DNA of 64,000 nt from CAYRZL01 sp964428795 (GCA_964428795.1 CAYRZL010000003.1:13451-77450), one strand, 5' to 3'. Shown: positions 34,247 to 43,725, counted from the stretch's first letter. Numbers and translations: made by a program. The notes: generated by a model not told the origin, from the sequence alone.

Positions 34247-35335
34247 ATGATATCAAATCAGATACTGCAAAACACCATTGATGGGCTGAAAAATATTACC
34301 AGGATTGATCTGGCGATTATCGATACGGAAGGAAAGGTGCTGGCGAGTACGTTTTCAGATGCGGAGCGCTACATGCATCCCGCAAGAGCTTTTGTGGATT
34401 CTCCGGCAGACAGTCAGGTAGTACAGGGTTGTCTGTTCTTCAAGGTGTTTGATGAAAACCAGATGGAATACGTGTTGCTGGCAAACGGGGACAGCGATGA
34501 TGTATTTATGGTAGGAAAGATTGCAAGCTTCCAGATACAGAATCTTCTGGTTGCATATAAAGAGCGTTTTGATAAAGATAATTTTATCAAGAACCTGTTG
34601 TTGGACAATCTGCTGCTGGTTGATATTTATAACCGGGCAAAGAAACTGCATATCGCTACGGATGTAAGACGGGTAGTTTACATTGTGGAAACGAATCGTG
34701 AGAAAGAGGGAAATGAACTGGAAAGGGTGCGCAGCCTTTTTGAGGGGAAGGTTCATGACTTTGTCACCGCAGTTGACGAGAAGAACATTATTGTGGTAAA
34801 AGAAGTCAGTGAGAATGATACTGCTGTGGAGCTGGAGCGTATTGCCGATATGATTCTCGGCATATTCAAGCCGGATCATAATTATGACATACATATCGCA
34901 TATGGTACCGTGGTAAATGAAATCAAAGAGGTTTCCCGTTCCTACAAAGAAGCGCGCATGGCCTTGGATGTGGGCAAGACTTTCTTTGAGGATCGCAATA
35001 TCATTGCTTACTCTGCGCTGGGTATCGGGCGTCTGATCTATCAGCTTCCGATTCCTCTCTGCAAGATGTTTATCAAAGAAATTTTCGGCGGAAAATCACC
35101 GGATGAATTTGATGAGGAGACGCTGGTTACGATCAATAAGTTTTTCGAAAACAGCCTGAATGTTTCTGAGACTTCCAGACAATTATATATTCACAGGAAT
35201 ACGCTGGTATATCGTCTGGATAAACTACAGAAGAGTACGGGGTTAGATCTGAGGGTATTTGAAGATGCGATTACCTTCAAAATCGCATTGATGGTAGTAA
35301 AATACATGAGATATATGGAGTCGCTGGATTATTAA
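34247..35335 (+). CDS. CdaR/PucR-type transcriptional regulator
   Basis: The ATG at 34247 follows a GGGG ribosome site; 362 residues result. The N-terminal third looks like a sugar-diacid-recognition domain (IDLAIIDTEGKVLAST near 17-32), the middle like a GGDEF-derived region, and the C-terminal PucR helix-turn-helix is clear (FFENSLNVSETSRQLYIHRNTLVYRLDKL near 298-326). Regulators of this type respond to sugar acids or other metabolites. It stands 52 bp before ftsE, a frequent neighbour in Lachnospiraceae genomes, but nothing here shows that it controls division genes. Confidence 0.85.
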   Translation: MISNQILQNTIDGLKNITRIDLAIIDTEGKVLASTFSDAERYMHPARAFVDSPADSQVVQGCLFFKVFDENQMEYVLLANGDSDDVFMVGKIASFQIQNLLVAYKERFDKDNFIKNLLLDNLLLVDIYNRAKKLHIATDVRRVVYIVETNREKEGNELERVRSLFEGKVHDFVTAVDEKNIIVVKEVSENDTAVELERIADMILGIFKPDHNYDIHIAYGTVVNEIKEVSRSYKEARMALDVGKTFFEDRNIIAYSALGIGRLIYQLPIPLCKMFIKEIFGGKSPDEFDEETLVTINKFFENSLNVSETSRQLYIHRNTLVYRLDKLQKSTGLDLRVFEDAITFKIALMVVKYMRYMESLDY

Positions 35336-35387
35336 CAGATGATGCTGGCCATATATTTCGGGCATAACGTAAAAAGTGGAGGCATAT

Positions 35388-36071
35388 ATGATTAGAATGG
35401 AGCATGTAAGCATGACTTACAGTACAGGCACGACTGCCTTAAACGACGTAAGTCTGCACATTGAACCTGGTGAATTTGTCTTTGTCATTGGAGACAGTGG
35501 TTCCGGTAAATCTACATTGATGAAGCTGCTGATGAAGGAGCTGGAACCGACAAAGGGACGTATTCGCGTGGATCGTAAGGATCTGTCAAAGATCAAACAC
35601 AGACAGATTCCGAAATACCGCAGAAATATAGGAATGGTGTTTCAGGATTTCCGTCTGTTGAAGGATCGCAGTGTGTTTGAGAATGTTGCTTTTGCACTTC
35701 GTGTTGTTGCAACGCCGACGAGAGTAATTCGAAGAAAAGTACCGCAGATGTTGTCGCTGGTAGGACTTGCGGCAAATTACAGGGCGCTGCCAAGTCAGAT
35801 ATCAGGCGGTGAGCAGCAGCGTGTGGGCATTGCCCGTGCTTTGGTAAATGAGCCGAAGATCCTGCTGGCGGATGAACCGACCGGAAACCTTGATATGACC
35901 AATGCATGGGAGATCATGGCACTTTTGGATGAGATCAATCAGAGAGGTACTACGGTGCTTGTGGTAACGCACAATCAGGAAATAGTAGACGAGATGAAAA
36001 AGAGAGTCATCCGTTTGAAAAACGGTTCCATAGTCAGTGATGAAAAGGGGGAAGATAATTATGCGGTTTAA
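35388..36071 (+). CDS. ftsE: Cell division ATP-binding protein FtsE
   Basis: The ATG at 35388 follows GGAGG at 6 nt; 227 residues. Walker A GDSGSGKST (about 34-42), signature ISGGEQQR near 136-143, Walker B ILLADEPTGNLD near 155-166 and the H-loop VVTHN are present, as is the FtsE-typical VFQDFRLL. With FtsX it forms the division ABC complex that activates wall hydrolases at the septum. The gene overlaps ftsX by 11 bp. Confidence 0.95.
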   Translation: MIRMEHVSMTYSTGTTALNDVSLHIEPGEFVFVIGDSGSGKSTLMKLLMKELEPTKGRIRVDRKDLSKIKHRQIPKYRRNIGMVFQDFRLLKDRSVFENVAFALRVVATPTRVIRRKVPQMLSLVGLAANYRALPSQISGGEQQRVGIARALVNEPKILLADEPTGNLDMTNAWEIMALLDEINQRGTTVLVVTHNQEIVDEMKKRVIRLKNGSIVSDEKGEDNYAV

Positions 36072-36969
36072 TACATTTATTTTTACCCTGAGATCAGGCG
36101 TTGCGAATATATGGAAAAACAAATTGTTCTCTTTGATTTCCATTGCAACTATGGCGGCATGTATTTTCCTGTTCGGATTATTCTTTGCGATTATCAGTAA
36201 TTTTCAGAATGTAGTAAAGAATGTGGAATCTGAGGTGGCAATTACAGTACTGTTTGATGATGATGCTACGGATGAACAGATTACCGCTATCGGCGAGCTG
36301 ATCCGTCAGCGCCCGGAAGTGGCAGATTACAAATATACCGATGCAGATGAGGCATGGCAGAAATTTATTGATGATTACCTGGGTGACAGTGTAGAGCTGG
36401 GTGATACATTTGAGGATGACAATCCGCTGGCAAATTCTACCAGCTATACCGTTTACCTGAAGGATGTGTCACAGCAGGAGCAGCTGGTAGAATATCTGGA
36501 AACGATACCCGGTGTCCGCGAGATCAACCGATCCGAGCTTGCGGCAAATACATTGATGGATTTCAACCGTCTGCTGACCTATGTGTCCGGCGGTATTATT
36601 ATCATTTTGATCTGTGCGGCAATTTTCCTGATCAGTAATACGGTTACTGTAGGTATTACGGTACGAAGCGAAGAGATTGGAATTATGAAAATGATCGGAG
36701 CCACAGACTTTCTGGTGCGTGCGCCTTTCGTGATCGAGGGTATTTTAATCGGTATCATTGGTTCTGTCATTCCGCTGTTTATATTGTATGAATTGTATAT
36801 AAGGGTTATTGCGTATATCGGTGACAATTTTGCATTTTTACAGCGTATGCTGAATTTTATGTCGGCACGGTCAATTTTTGAGGTTCTTGTTCCGATTGCG
36901 CTGATTCTTGGCGTGGGTGTCGGATACATTGGAAGCTTTTTTACCGTGCGCAAGCATTTGCGCGTTTAA
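36061..36969 (+). CDS. ftsX: Cell division protein FtsX
   Basis: The start MRFNTFIFTLRSGVANIWKNKLFS, inside the ftsE end with GGGGGA ahead, gives 302 residues. Four membrane helices are seen: about 20-42, then three in the C-terminal half near 175-195, 225-250 and 275-298. A large extracellular loop lies between the first and second, the standard FtsX layout. It transmits the ATPase cycle of FtsE to peptidoglycan hydrolases outside the cell. The S41 protease gene follows after a 172-bp structured gap. Confidence 0.95.
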   Translation: MRFNTFIFTLRSGVANIWKNKLFSLISIATMAACIFLFGLFFAIISNFQNVVKNVESEVAITVLFDDDATDEQITAIGELIRQRPEVADYKYTDADEAWQKFIDDYLGDSVELGDTFEDDNPLANSTSYTVYLKDVSQQEQLVEYLETIPGVREINRSELAANTLMDFNRLLTYVSGGIIIILICAAIFLISNTVTVGITVRSEEIGIMKMIGATDFLVRAPFVIEGILIGIIGSVIPLFILYELYIRVIAYIGDNFAFLQRMLNFMSARSIFEVLVPIALILGVGVGYIGSFFTVRKHLRV

Positions 36970-37007
36970 TTATTTCAGAGCGATAAAGACTGTCAAGGGG
37001 AAGCATT

Positions 37008-37074
37008 CTGCCGCTCCTGGGCAGTTTTATTGCCATGTATGCGAAAGGAAGCTCCGGCGGAGGTTCCTTTTCGT
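37008..37074 (+). ncRNA. Candidate structured leader of the S41 protease gene
   Basis: A short GC hairpin, CTGCC (37008-37012) with GGCAG (37020-37024), and TTTTATT precede a hairpin at 37041-37074: GCGAA with TTCGT, AGGAA with TTCCT, and CTCC with GGAG. About 46 bases from 37026 align to 23367-23414 upstream of glnN with roughly ten changes, several of which keep pairing. It ends 68 nt before the start codon. Confidence 0.5.
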
Positions 37075-37141
37075 TGCGTGTTGAGGAACAAAAGACTCCG
37101 CAAGGAGTATGTGATCATAAAGCGTGTTTGGAGGGAAGAAA

Positions 37142-38446
37142 ATGATCCAAAACGATAATAAATGGAATGATGACCTGAATCACTATCGCTCCAGTTATAC
37201 AGGTACAGACAGCCAGGCGGATCTGAAGAAAGAGTACCGCCGCGGCTTAAGAAGGGGATTGCTCGGTATGGGAGTGGTCACCATTATTGTTGTGGTGGTT
37301 TTGGGCGGCTTGCTCATAGCCGGAGGAAAAGGTGAAAGTGTGGCAGAAAAGAACGGGGACGGAATCTTATCTGCCGACAACCAGCAAAAAATTCATGAGC
37401 TGGCGGAGTATATTGAAACCTATTATTATGAGGATGTAAATGAGGAGGATCTTGTCAATGGTCTTTATAAAGGATTGTTCGAGGGATTGAACGATCCGTA
37501 CTCCACTTATTACACGGAGGAAGAGTATAAGGATTTGTATGAGACCAGTATTTCCGGAAATTATTGCGGTATCGGCGCCGGACTGCAGCAAAATCAGGAA
37601 ACTATGGAAGTGGTAGTGACAAAGGTCTACAGAAATTCACCGGCAGAGGAGGCCGGAATCCAGGTGGGAGACGTTATTACATATGTAGATGATATTGACG
37701 CCACCTCGATGGAGCTTGAACAACTGGTACAGAATATCCGCGGTGAGGAAAATACAAATGTTCATCTTCAGATTTATCGGGAGGGTGAAACGGATTATCT
37801 GGAATTTGATCTGACCCGTAGATTTCTTGATATCGAGACGGTAGAATATAAGATGCTTGAGGACGGTATCGGATACATCTATATTACAGATTTTACCGGG
37901 GAGACTGCGCAGCAGTATGAAGAGGCTTATGCCGAACTCATAGCCCAGGGAATGAAGTCTATGATCGTAGATCTGCGTTATAATGGCGGGGGAATGCTGA
38001 GCGCTGTCTGCCAGATTCTGGATGATATTTTGCCGGAAGGACGTCTGGTTTACACGGAGTACAATGATGGAAGTGAGGAAGAGTATACGTCTGACGCAGA
38101 CTGCATTGACATACCGATGGCAGTGCTGGTAAATGAGTACAGTGCCAGTGCATCCGAAATTTTTGCAGGAGCCATCCGTGATTATGAGTATGGTACGCTG
38201 ATTGGAACGACTACTTTTGGAAAAGGTATCGTTCAGACCATTCAGCAGCTGGAGGATGGAAGCGCGGTGAAGCTTACCGTGGCAAAATATTATACGCCAA
38301 ACGGTGACTATATTCACGGAAAAGGAATTGATCCGGACATAGAGCTGGAATATGAATTTTTGGGTACGGAAGAAGATGAGTATGATATTATGCTGGACAA
38401 TCAGATTTTGAAGGCGGTTGAAATATTAAAAGGAGAGACAGATTAA
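37142..38446 (+). CDS. S41-family C-terminal processing protease with PDZ domain
   Basis: The ATG at 37142 (GGAGGG at 7 nt) gives 434 residues: a cytoplasmic start, one membrane helix (about 39-62), a PDZ domain (about 145-225, NSPAEEAGIQVGDVI) and the S41 catalytic domain with MIVDLRYNGGGML near 275-287, the Ser region NEYSASASEIFAGAI near 333-347 and the Lys in TTFGKGIVQ near 360. CtpA-type proteases cut envelope proteins, often with wall hydrolases, which fits its place after ftsEX. The stop is 1 nt before glmM. Confidence 0.93.
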   Translation: MIQNDNKWNDDLNHYRSSYTGTDSQADLKKEYRRGLRRGLLGMGVVTIIVVVVLGGLLIAGGKGESVAEKNGDGILSADNQQKIHELAEYIETYYYEDVNEEDLVNGLYKGLFEGLNDPYSTYYTEEEYKDLYETSISGNYCGIGAGLQQNQETMEVVVTKVYRNSPAEEAGIQVGDVITYVDDIDATSMELEQLVQNIRGEENTNVHLQIYREGETDYLEFDLTRRFLDIETVEYKMLEDGIGYIYITDFTGETAQQYEEAYAELIAQGMKSMIVDLRYNGGGMLSAVCQILDDILPEGRLVYTEYNDGSEEEYTSDADCIDIPMAVLVNEYSASASEIFAGAIRDYEYGTLIGTTTFGKGIVQTIQQLEDGSAVKLTVAKYYTPNGDYIHGKGIDPDIELEYEFLGTEEDEYDIMLDNQILKAVEILKGETD

Positions 38447-38447
38447 A

Positions 38448-39818
38448 ATGGGCAAGTATTTTGGTACAGACGGTTTCAGAGGAGAAGCCAACAAGACATT
38501 GACCGTAGAACATGCGTATAAAGTGGGACGTTTTCTGGGCTGGTACTATGGTCAGATCGATGAGGGAAAATGCAAGGTTGTCATCGGAAAAGATACAAGA
38601 AGATCGAGCTATATGTTTGAGTATTCACTGGTGGCAGGTCTGACTGCCTCCGGTGCGGACGTATATCTGCTTCATGTAACGACGACGCCTTCCGTATCTT
38701 ATGTGGTGCGGACGGAGGATTTTGACTGTGGTATCATGATTTCCGCAAGCCACAATCCGTTTTATGATAACGGAATCAAGCTGATCAATGGTCAGGGAGA
38801 AAAGATGGATGAGACTACCATTTCTTATGTGGAAGCTTATATTGACGGTCAGCTGGAGCTGTTCGACAGAAAATGGGAGGATATTCCTTTTGCCACCGGC
38901 GAGGATATCGGACGTACGGTGGACTATGTGGCAGGGCGTAATCGCTATGTGGGCTATCTGATTTCCATGGCTGTCCGTTCTTATCGCGGTATGCGTATAG
39001 GGTTGGATTGCGCCAATGGCAGCGCATGGATGATTGCGAAGAATATTTTTGACGCGCTCGGTGCAAAAACCTATGTGATCAACGCGGATCCGGACGGTAC
39101 CAATATCAATAAAAATGCAGGATCCACGCATATTGAAGTATTGCAGAAATATGTGATAGAAAATAATCTGGATGTAGGATTTGCCTACGATGGAGATGCG
39201 GATCGCTGCATGGCAGTGGATGAAAAAGGAAATGTGGTTGACGGTGATCTGATCCTCTACATTTACGGGCGTTACATGAAGGAGCGCGGAAAGCTGCTGA
39301 ATAATACGGTAGTCACGACGGTTATGTCGAACTTCGGTCTGTACAAGGCATTTGATGAGATCGGGATCGATTATGAAAAGACTGCTGTGGGCGATAAATA
39401 TGTATATGAAAATATGGTGGCAAACGGACATCGCATCGGCGGCGAGCAGTCCGGACATATCATTTTCAGCAAATATGCCACCACTGGAGACGGGATTCTG
39501 ACCTCCATCAAGATTATGGAAGTCATTCTGGAACGTAAGATGCCGCTGAGCAGGCTGGCGGAGCCTGTGACCATCTATCCGCAGGTGCTCAAGAATGTCC
39601 GTGTGCGCAGTAAACCGGAGGCACAGAATGATCCGGATGTGCAGGCAGCTGTCAGCGCTGTGGCAGAGAAGCTTGGCGATGGAGGACGTATCCTGGTGCG
39701 CGAGAGCGGTACGGAGCCGCTGATCCGCGTTATGGTGGAAGCTGAGACAGAGAGCGAGTGCGAAAGATATGTGGATCAGGTCATCGAGGTAATCAAAGAG
39801 AAGGGATATTCGGTATAA
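38448..39818 (+). CDS. glmM: Phosphoglucosamine mutase-like GlmM
   Basis: The 456-residue enzyme starts MGKYFGTDGFRGEAN and has the phosphoserine loop MISASHNPF (Ser101), the metal loop DGDADRC near 245-251, the sugar-binding GGEQSGHI near 333-340 and the phosphate-binding RESGTEPLIRVM near 421-432. This set fits GlmM, which converts glucosamine-6-phosphate to glucosamine-1-phosphate for UDP-GlcNAc. It is transcribed with the S41 gene. A related phosphomannomutase specificity is possible but less likely given the FGTDGFRG start. Confidence 0.92.
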   Translation: MGKYFGTDGFRGEANKTLTVEHAYKVGRFLGWYYGQIDEGKCKVVIGKDTRRSSYMFEYSLVAGLTASGADVYLLHVTTTPSVSYVVRTEDFDCGIMISASHNPFYDNGIKLINGQGEKMDETTISYVEAYIDGQLELFDRKWEDIPFATGEDIGRTVDYVAGRNRYVGYLISMAVRSYRGMRIGLDCANGSAWMIAKNIFDALGAKTYVINADPDGTNINKNAGSTHIEVLQKYVIENNLDVGFAYDGDADRCMAVDEKGNVVDGDLILYIYGRYMKERGKLLNNTVVTTVMSNFGLYKAFDEIGIDYEKTAVGDKYVYENMVANGHRIGGEQSGHIIFSKYATTGDGILTSIKIMEVILERKMPLSRLAEPVTIYPQVLKNVRVRSKPEAQNDPDVQAAVSAVAEKLGDGGRILVRESGTEPLIRVMVEAETESECERYVDQVIEVIKEKGYSV

Positions 39819-39822
39819 AATT

Positions 39823-42216
39823 ATGAAGTCACAAAACACTACCAGATATTTTTCAAGCGTTGTGGTCAGCGCCAGAAATGAGACTCAGCACCTGCATAAG
39901 GAAATAGAATTGATTTATGTCATTAACGGAAGCGTCAATGTATTTGTATCAGACAACAAGTCCCATTTAAAAGAGGGAGATATTATTCTGATCAATTCCA
40001 ACACGGTTCATTTTATACAGACTATGGATAAATCAATGATTAGCAATATTTATATCTCGTATGAAATGATAAGCAAAATGATGGGGGAAGAGGGCATTGT
40101 CTTCTGGTGTAATTCTGTGGGATCGAATGAGACGGAGTATGAAACACTCTGTGATCTGATCAGGCAGATCATTTTGCTGGAATTGAATAAAAGTTCAGAG
40201 CGGATTTTTGAGTTACATGCCAGATATTTTCAGCTGATTGATTATCTTGTTCAGAATTTTAAGATATCTACTTCCCGATGGCTGGAGAACGCATCCATTA
40301 CCAATGAACGTTACAAGATACGGGAAGTGTTGGAATATATTGATAATAATTATCAGCACGATATCAGCCTGAATATGCTGGCGGATAAGTTATATTTGTC
40401 TGCCAGCAGCGTATCGCGTATTTTTAAACGGGAGACTGGCATAAAGTTTCCGGATTATGTGAATCAGATCCGGCTTCAACACGCGGTTGGCGAGCTGTTG
40501 TATACAAATAAAACAATTACGGAAATTGCAGTGGACAATGGCTTTTCGAGCCCCTCTGCATTTAACCGCATTTTTCGGGATAAATACTCTACTACCCCGA
40601 CTCAATACAAAAAAAGCATGAGATATGCGATTATTGATGAACGCAGTGATCTGACAGATGATGAGAAACAGAAACTGTCTGTTTTTATGGAGAGGCAGCA
40701 AAAGTCTTTCAAACAGCCGGATGGGGAGGAGGTCATATATTTTGACGCAAATACGAAAGAAGTATATCGGCCGGTTGCATGCGGAGCCGTCAGTTTTGGC
40801 GCGATCCACAAATTGAGCGACTCAATTATGCAGGAGCATCTCCGGTTTCTGGCAGACAATCTTCATTTAGAATATGTGCGTATCTGGAACATATTCTCAC
40901 CGAAATCAATGATAATAGAGGATCTGAAAACCCGTAAGATCAATTTCGAATATCTGGATCATATCTTTGATTATTTGTTAAGTCTCCGGGTAAAGCCTTA
41001 TATCGATATGGGCTCGCACCTGGAATGCGTTGTCCTGAACCGGCACGAAAGTTTATATGATGAAAAGGATACCATTATTTTTGAAAATAAAGAACAATGG
41101 GCATACTTTTTTGAATGTTTTATGGAACATATCGTCTTCCGGTACGGAGAAGAGGAAGTAGGACAATGGGTAATCGAGTTTTCCCGCCTGCCGATTGACG
41201 TTTCCTATTATTATGGGGAAACATATTTTGATGTTTTTTGCTGCGGATATCAGATCGTCAAGGAGAAATGTCCGAATTGTAAAGTGGCGGGACCCGGTTG
41301 GAGTTTGAACTGGAAAGAAGAACACTGGCGGGAATTGTTTGGAAAATGGATGGATCAGCCCGCGATTCCGGATATTTTGTCCTTTATCATTCTCCCGTGT
41401 CAGGATGATTTTCTGGGAGGCGTTTATGAAAAAAACCGGATTTTTGACATTCAATACATCAAAAACCAGATACATAAAATGAAACAGGCTTTAAAGGATG
41501 TCCATTTTCCCGAACGGCCGTTTTATATAGTAGAAATCAGCAGTATGGTTTCCAATCGGAACTTTTTGAACGATCATCTCGGGAGAGGAACGTATATGAT
41601 CTGTATGGCGGATCAATTACAGAATGATGTGGATCGGATTTTCACCTGGATTGCAACTGACCGGGTGGATTTCAAACATGCTCCTGAAGGTCTGCTTCAC
41701 GGGGGGACCGGCGTTCTGACAAAAGATAAGCTGCCGAAACCCGCTTTTTACGCAGTGCTTTTCCTGAATAAGCTGGGCAGATATAAAATGGGAAACGGTG
41801 TCGGTTATATTGCCACTTCAAAGCTGTCTAAAAGTTTTTACATACTATTGTATAACTTCCACAAACTCAGTTACCGGTTCCTCCTGCAGGAAGAAAACCA
41901 GATTACTCTTCAGAATCTGGATATGATGTATCAGTATAATAGATGTGAAACACGGAGTTTTTGTCTGAAAAACCTGGAAGAGGATGCAGAATATGTGATA
42001 AAGAGCCGGGTAGTGAATTCGGATCAGGGAAGTGTTCTGGATGAGTGGAAACGTTTGGGATATGAATCCGATCTTCGCAGCGAAGACATTGCGTATCTGC
42101 AAAGCATCTGCAACCCCAGGGTGTATCTGGAACGCAAGACGGCAAAAGAAGGCGCCATAAGCATGACCGTTACACTTCAGCCGCATGAAATCAGATTGAT
42201 ACATATTTACAGATAA
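39823..42216 (+). CDS. AraC regulator fused to a GH39-like domain
   Basis: The 797-residue protein has an N-terminal cupin (about 10-85, HKEIELIYVINGSVNVF), an AraC helix-turn-helix pair (about 168-265; ISLNMLADKLYLSASSVSRIFKRETG, ITEIAVDNGFSSPSAFNRIFRDKY) and a 500-residue TIM-barrel part like GH39 xylosidases (about 305-797). The usual WNEP acid/base motif reads VIEFSR, and the nucleophile segment reads IVEISS, so both Glu are kept while neighbours differ. It may sense or process a glycoside. It sits next to the glycoside uptake operon and is its likely regulator. Only 4 bp separate it from glmM. Confidence 0.85.
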   Translation: MKSQNTTRYFSSVVVSARNETQHLHKEIELIYVINGSVNVFVSDNKSHLKEGDIILINSNTVHFIQTMDKSMISNIYISYEMISKMMGEEGIVFWCNSVGSNETEYETLCDLIRQIILLELNKSSERIFELHARYFQLIDYLVQNFKISTSRWLENASITNERYKIREVLEYIDNNYQHDISLNMLADKLYLSASSVSRIFKRETGIKFPDYVNQIRLQHAVGELLYTNKTITEIAVDNGFSSPSAFNRIFRDKYSTTPTQYKKSMRYAIIDERSDLTDDEKQKLSVFMERQQKSFKQPDGEEVIYFDANTKEVYRPVACGAVSFGAIHKLSDSIMQEHLRFLADNLHLEYVRIWNIFSPKSMIIEDLKTRKINFEYLDHIFDYLLSLRVKPYIDMGSHLECVVLNRHESLYDEKDTIIFENKEQWAYFFECFMEHIVFRYGEEEVGQWVIEFSRLPIDVSYYYGETYFDVFCCGYQIVKEKCPNCKVAGPGWSLNWKEEHWRELFGKWMDQPAIPDILSFIILPCQDDFLGGVYEKNRIFDIQYIKNQIHKMKQALKDVHFPERPFYIVEISSMVSNRNFLNDHLGRGTYMICMADQLQNDVDRIFTWIATDRVDFKHAPEGLLHGGTGVLTKDKLPKPAFYAVLFLNKLGRYKMGNGVGYIATSKLSKSFYILLYNFHKLSYRFLLQEENQITLQNLDMMYQYNRCETRSFCLKNLEEDAEYVIKSRVVNSDQGSVLDEWKRLGYESDLRSEDIAYLQSICNPRVYLERKTAKEGAISMTVTLQPHEIRLIHIYR

Positions 42217-42221
42217 TAAAA

Positions 42222-42290
42222 AAAACCTTGTCATTTTTTGCAGAGACTATGGAAAAGAAGTCCTGAATCTGCAAAAAACGGCAAGGTTTT
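42222..42290 (+). terminator. Long hairpin after the AraC-GH39 gene
   Basis: AAAACCTTG (42222-42230) pairs with CAAGGTTTT (42282-42290), and ATTTTTTGCAGA inside it with TCTGCAAAAAA, giving a stem of about 20 bp with one internal mismatch. GTTTTTG follows. It separates the regulator from the importer genes. Confidence 0.7.
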
Positions 42291-42347
42291 GTTTTTGCGT
42301 GAAAAGCGCAGAGAACCTGAAAATGATAGAATCAGAACATCGAAAAC

Positions 42348-42370
42348 GTCGTTTTATCCGGAGAAACGAC
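42348..42370. promoter_or_regulatory. Candidate operator before the importer operon
   Basis: GTCGTTT (42348-42354), 9 bp, then AAACGAC (42364-42370): an inverted repeat 40 bp before the binding-protein start. It is a possible binding site for the AraC-GH39 protein or another regulator. Confidence 0.35.
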
Positions 42371-42409
42371 TGTTTGTGATAGAAAATTTTTTTTAACAGG
42401 AGGGGAAAA

Positions 42410-43624
42410 ATGAAGAAGAGAGTAATTTCTTTGGTATTAGCAACTGTAATGACGGCAGGACTTTTTATCGGCTGCGGATCTTCGGATACTTCTGGAACTT
42501 CCGAAGAGTCAGCTTCTGTCAATGAAAACAACGAAACAGCGGATTCCGGTACATCCGGGGAAAGCGGCGGCGAAGGGGAGTTTACAGTCGGTTATAACTA
42601 TTATGGTTCCGGTTCGTACGCCTTGTTGTCTCTGGCAAACAACTCCAAATATGCGATTGAGTATATGGGAGATACGGCAATGGGAACGGATGACAACTTT
42701 TCTGTAGAGTCCATGGTGTCCGATATCGAGAACATGATCAATGCGGGCTGCGATGGCGTCATCGTATGGCTTCCTGTTGACAGTTTATATTTGACTGTTG
42801 CAGATATCTGTGAGGAATATGAAGTGCCTTTTGTGTTAAATGATAAAATCCCGAGCGATTCTGAAATTCTTGCAGAACTTAAAGAAAATCCATACTTCAT
42901 CGGCGCTGTTTCACCTGCAAACGCGATTTATGGCGAAGCGATTGCCGAGTATGCGCTGTCCCAGGGATATAAGAGCTGTATCGTTTCTACGGCAGGCGTA
43001 GGAGATCCATCCGATACGCCGCGTCTGGAAGCTTTCCAGGAAGCATTTGAAGCGGGCGGCGGACAGATTCTGGATATCTTATATGCAGATTCTTCTGATG
43101 GTGCGCAGCAGCAGATTGAAGATTCCCTTGTAGCAAATCCAAATCCGGATTTCATATATGGTACCGGTTCTGACTATGGTATCGGAGCAGTTGGAGCTCT
43201 TTCCAATGCGGGAAACACTGAAACGGCGGTTTTGACATCTGGTCTTGACTCCCAGGTTTTACAGTATGCGGCAGACGGAAAAATTGAAATGGTTAACGGT
43301 GATTTCTGGGTAGCGGGTTATTTCTCCGCAGTAATCATGGAAGCTTATTTACATGGAAATCAGCTTCTGGATGCTGATGGGAACGTTCCGTATATTGATG
43401 ATATCGAGCCTTTTGATGTTCCCGCAACAGCTATAGACGCATACCAGAAATGCTTTGTTGATGAGACCTGTTATTCAGAGGAAGAGACACAGGCTCTTGC
43501 AAACGGCACATATGATGAATTTATGGATGCAGTAAACAGCTATAGTTTCAAGGAACGTGTGGAAAAGAAGCTTGCAGACGGCACGATTACAGCTGAGGAG
43601 GCTGCGACAGCCGGGGTAGAGTAA
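42410..43624 (+). CDS. Sugar-type ABC substrate-binding lipoprotein
   Basis: The 404-residue product has a lipoprotein signal with lipobox FIGC (Cys22), a Ser/Glu-rich spacer (about 25-58) and a type I periplasmic-binding fold of the ribose/galactose class (MVSDIENMINAGCDGVIVWLPVDS near 105-125, DFIYGTGSDYGIGAVGAL near 245). GGAGGGG precedes the ATG. With the two permeases and double ATPase downstream it forms an importer at the outer membrane face. By operon content the ligand is inferred to be a glycoside or its sugar, not free ribose. Confidence 0.9.
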   Translation: MKKRVISLVLATVMTAGLFIGCGSSDTSGTSEESASVNENNETADSGTSGESGGEGEFTVGYNYYGSGSYALLSLANNSKYAIEYMGDTAMGTDDNFSVESMVSDIENMINAGCDGVIVWLPVDSLYLTVADICEEYEVPFVLNDKIPSDSEILAELKENPYFIGAVSPANAIYGEAIAEYALSQGYKSCIVSTAGVGDPSDTPRLEAFQEAFEAGGGQILDILYADSSDGAQQQIEDSLVANPNPDFIYGTGSDYGIGAVGALSNAGNTETAVLTSGLDSQVLQYAADGKIEMVNGDFWVAGYFSAVIMEAYLHGNQLLDADGNVPYIDDIEPFDVPATAIDAYQKCFVDETCYSEEETQALANGTYDEFMDAVNSYSFKERVEKKLADGTITAEEAATAGVE

Positions 43625-43674
43625 AACAGAACCGGGATTTTTCAAATATCCGGATTGAAAAATTCTCACAGTAT

Positions 43675-43707
43675 TTCAGCGGTCTGTGTGTTTCACAGAC
43701 CGCTGAA
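43675..43707 (+). other. Intra-operon hairpin between binding-protein and permease genes
   Basis: A perfect 14-bp stem, 43675-43688 with 43694-43707 and loop TGTTT, has no T-run. Such hairpins often protect the 3' end of binding-protein mRNA or reduce read-through, raising binding protein over permease. Confidence 0.65.
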
Positions 43708-43725
43708 TGAAAAATGGAGGAAGAC

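Noticed and set aside
38625..39839. A 404-codon - strand frame antisense to glmM
   Set aside because: The translation is rich in His, Cys and Ile with no recognisable domain, and the + strand frame is a clear GlmM.
40390..40809. A 139-codon - strand frame within the AraC-GH39 gene
   Set aside because: It is antisense to a conserved AraC helix-turn-helix and has no ribosome site.
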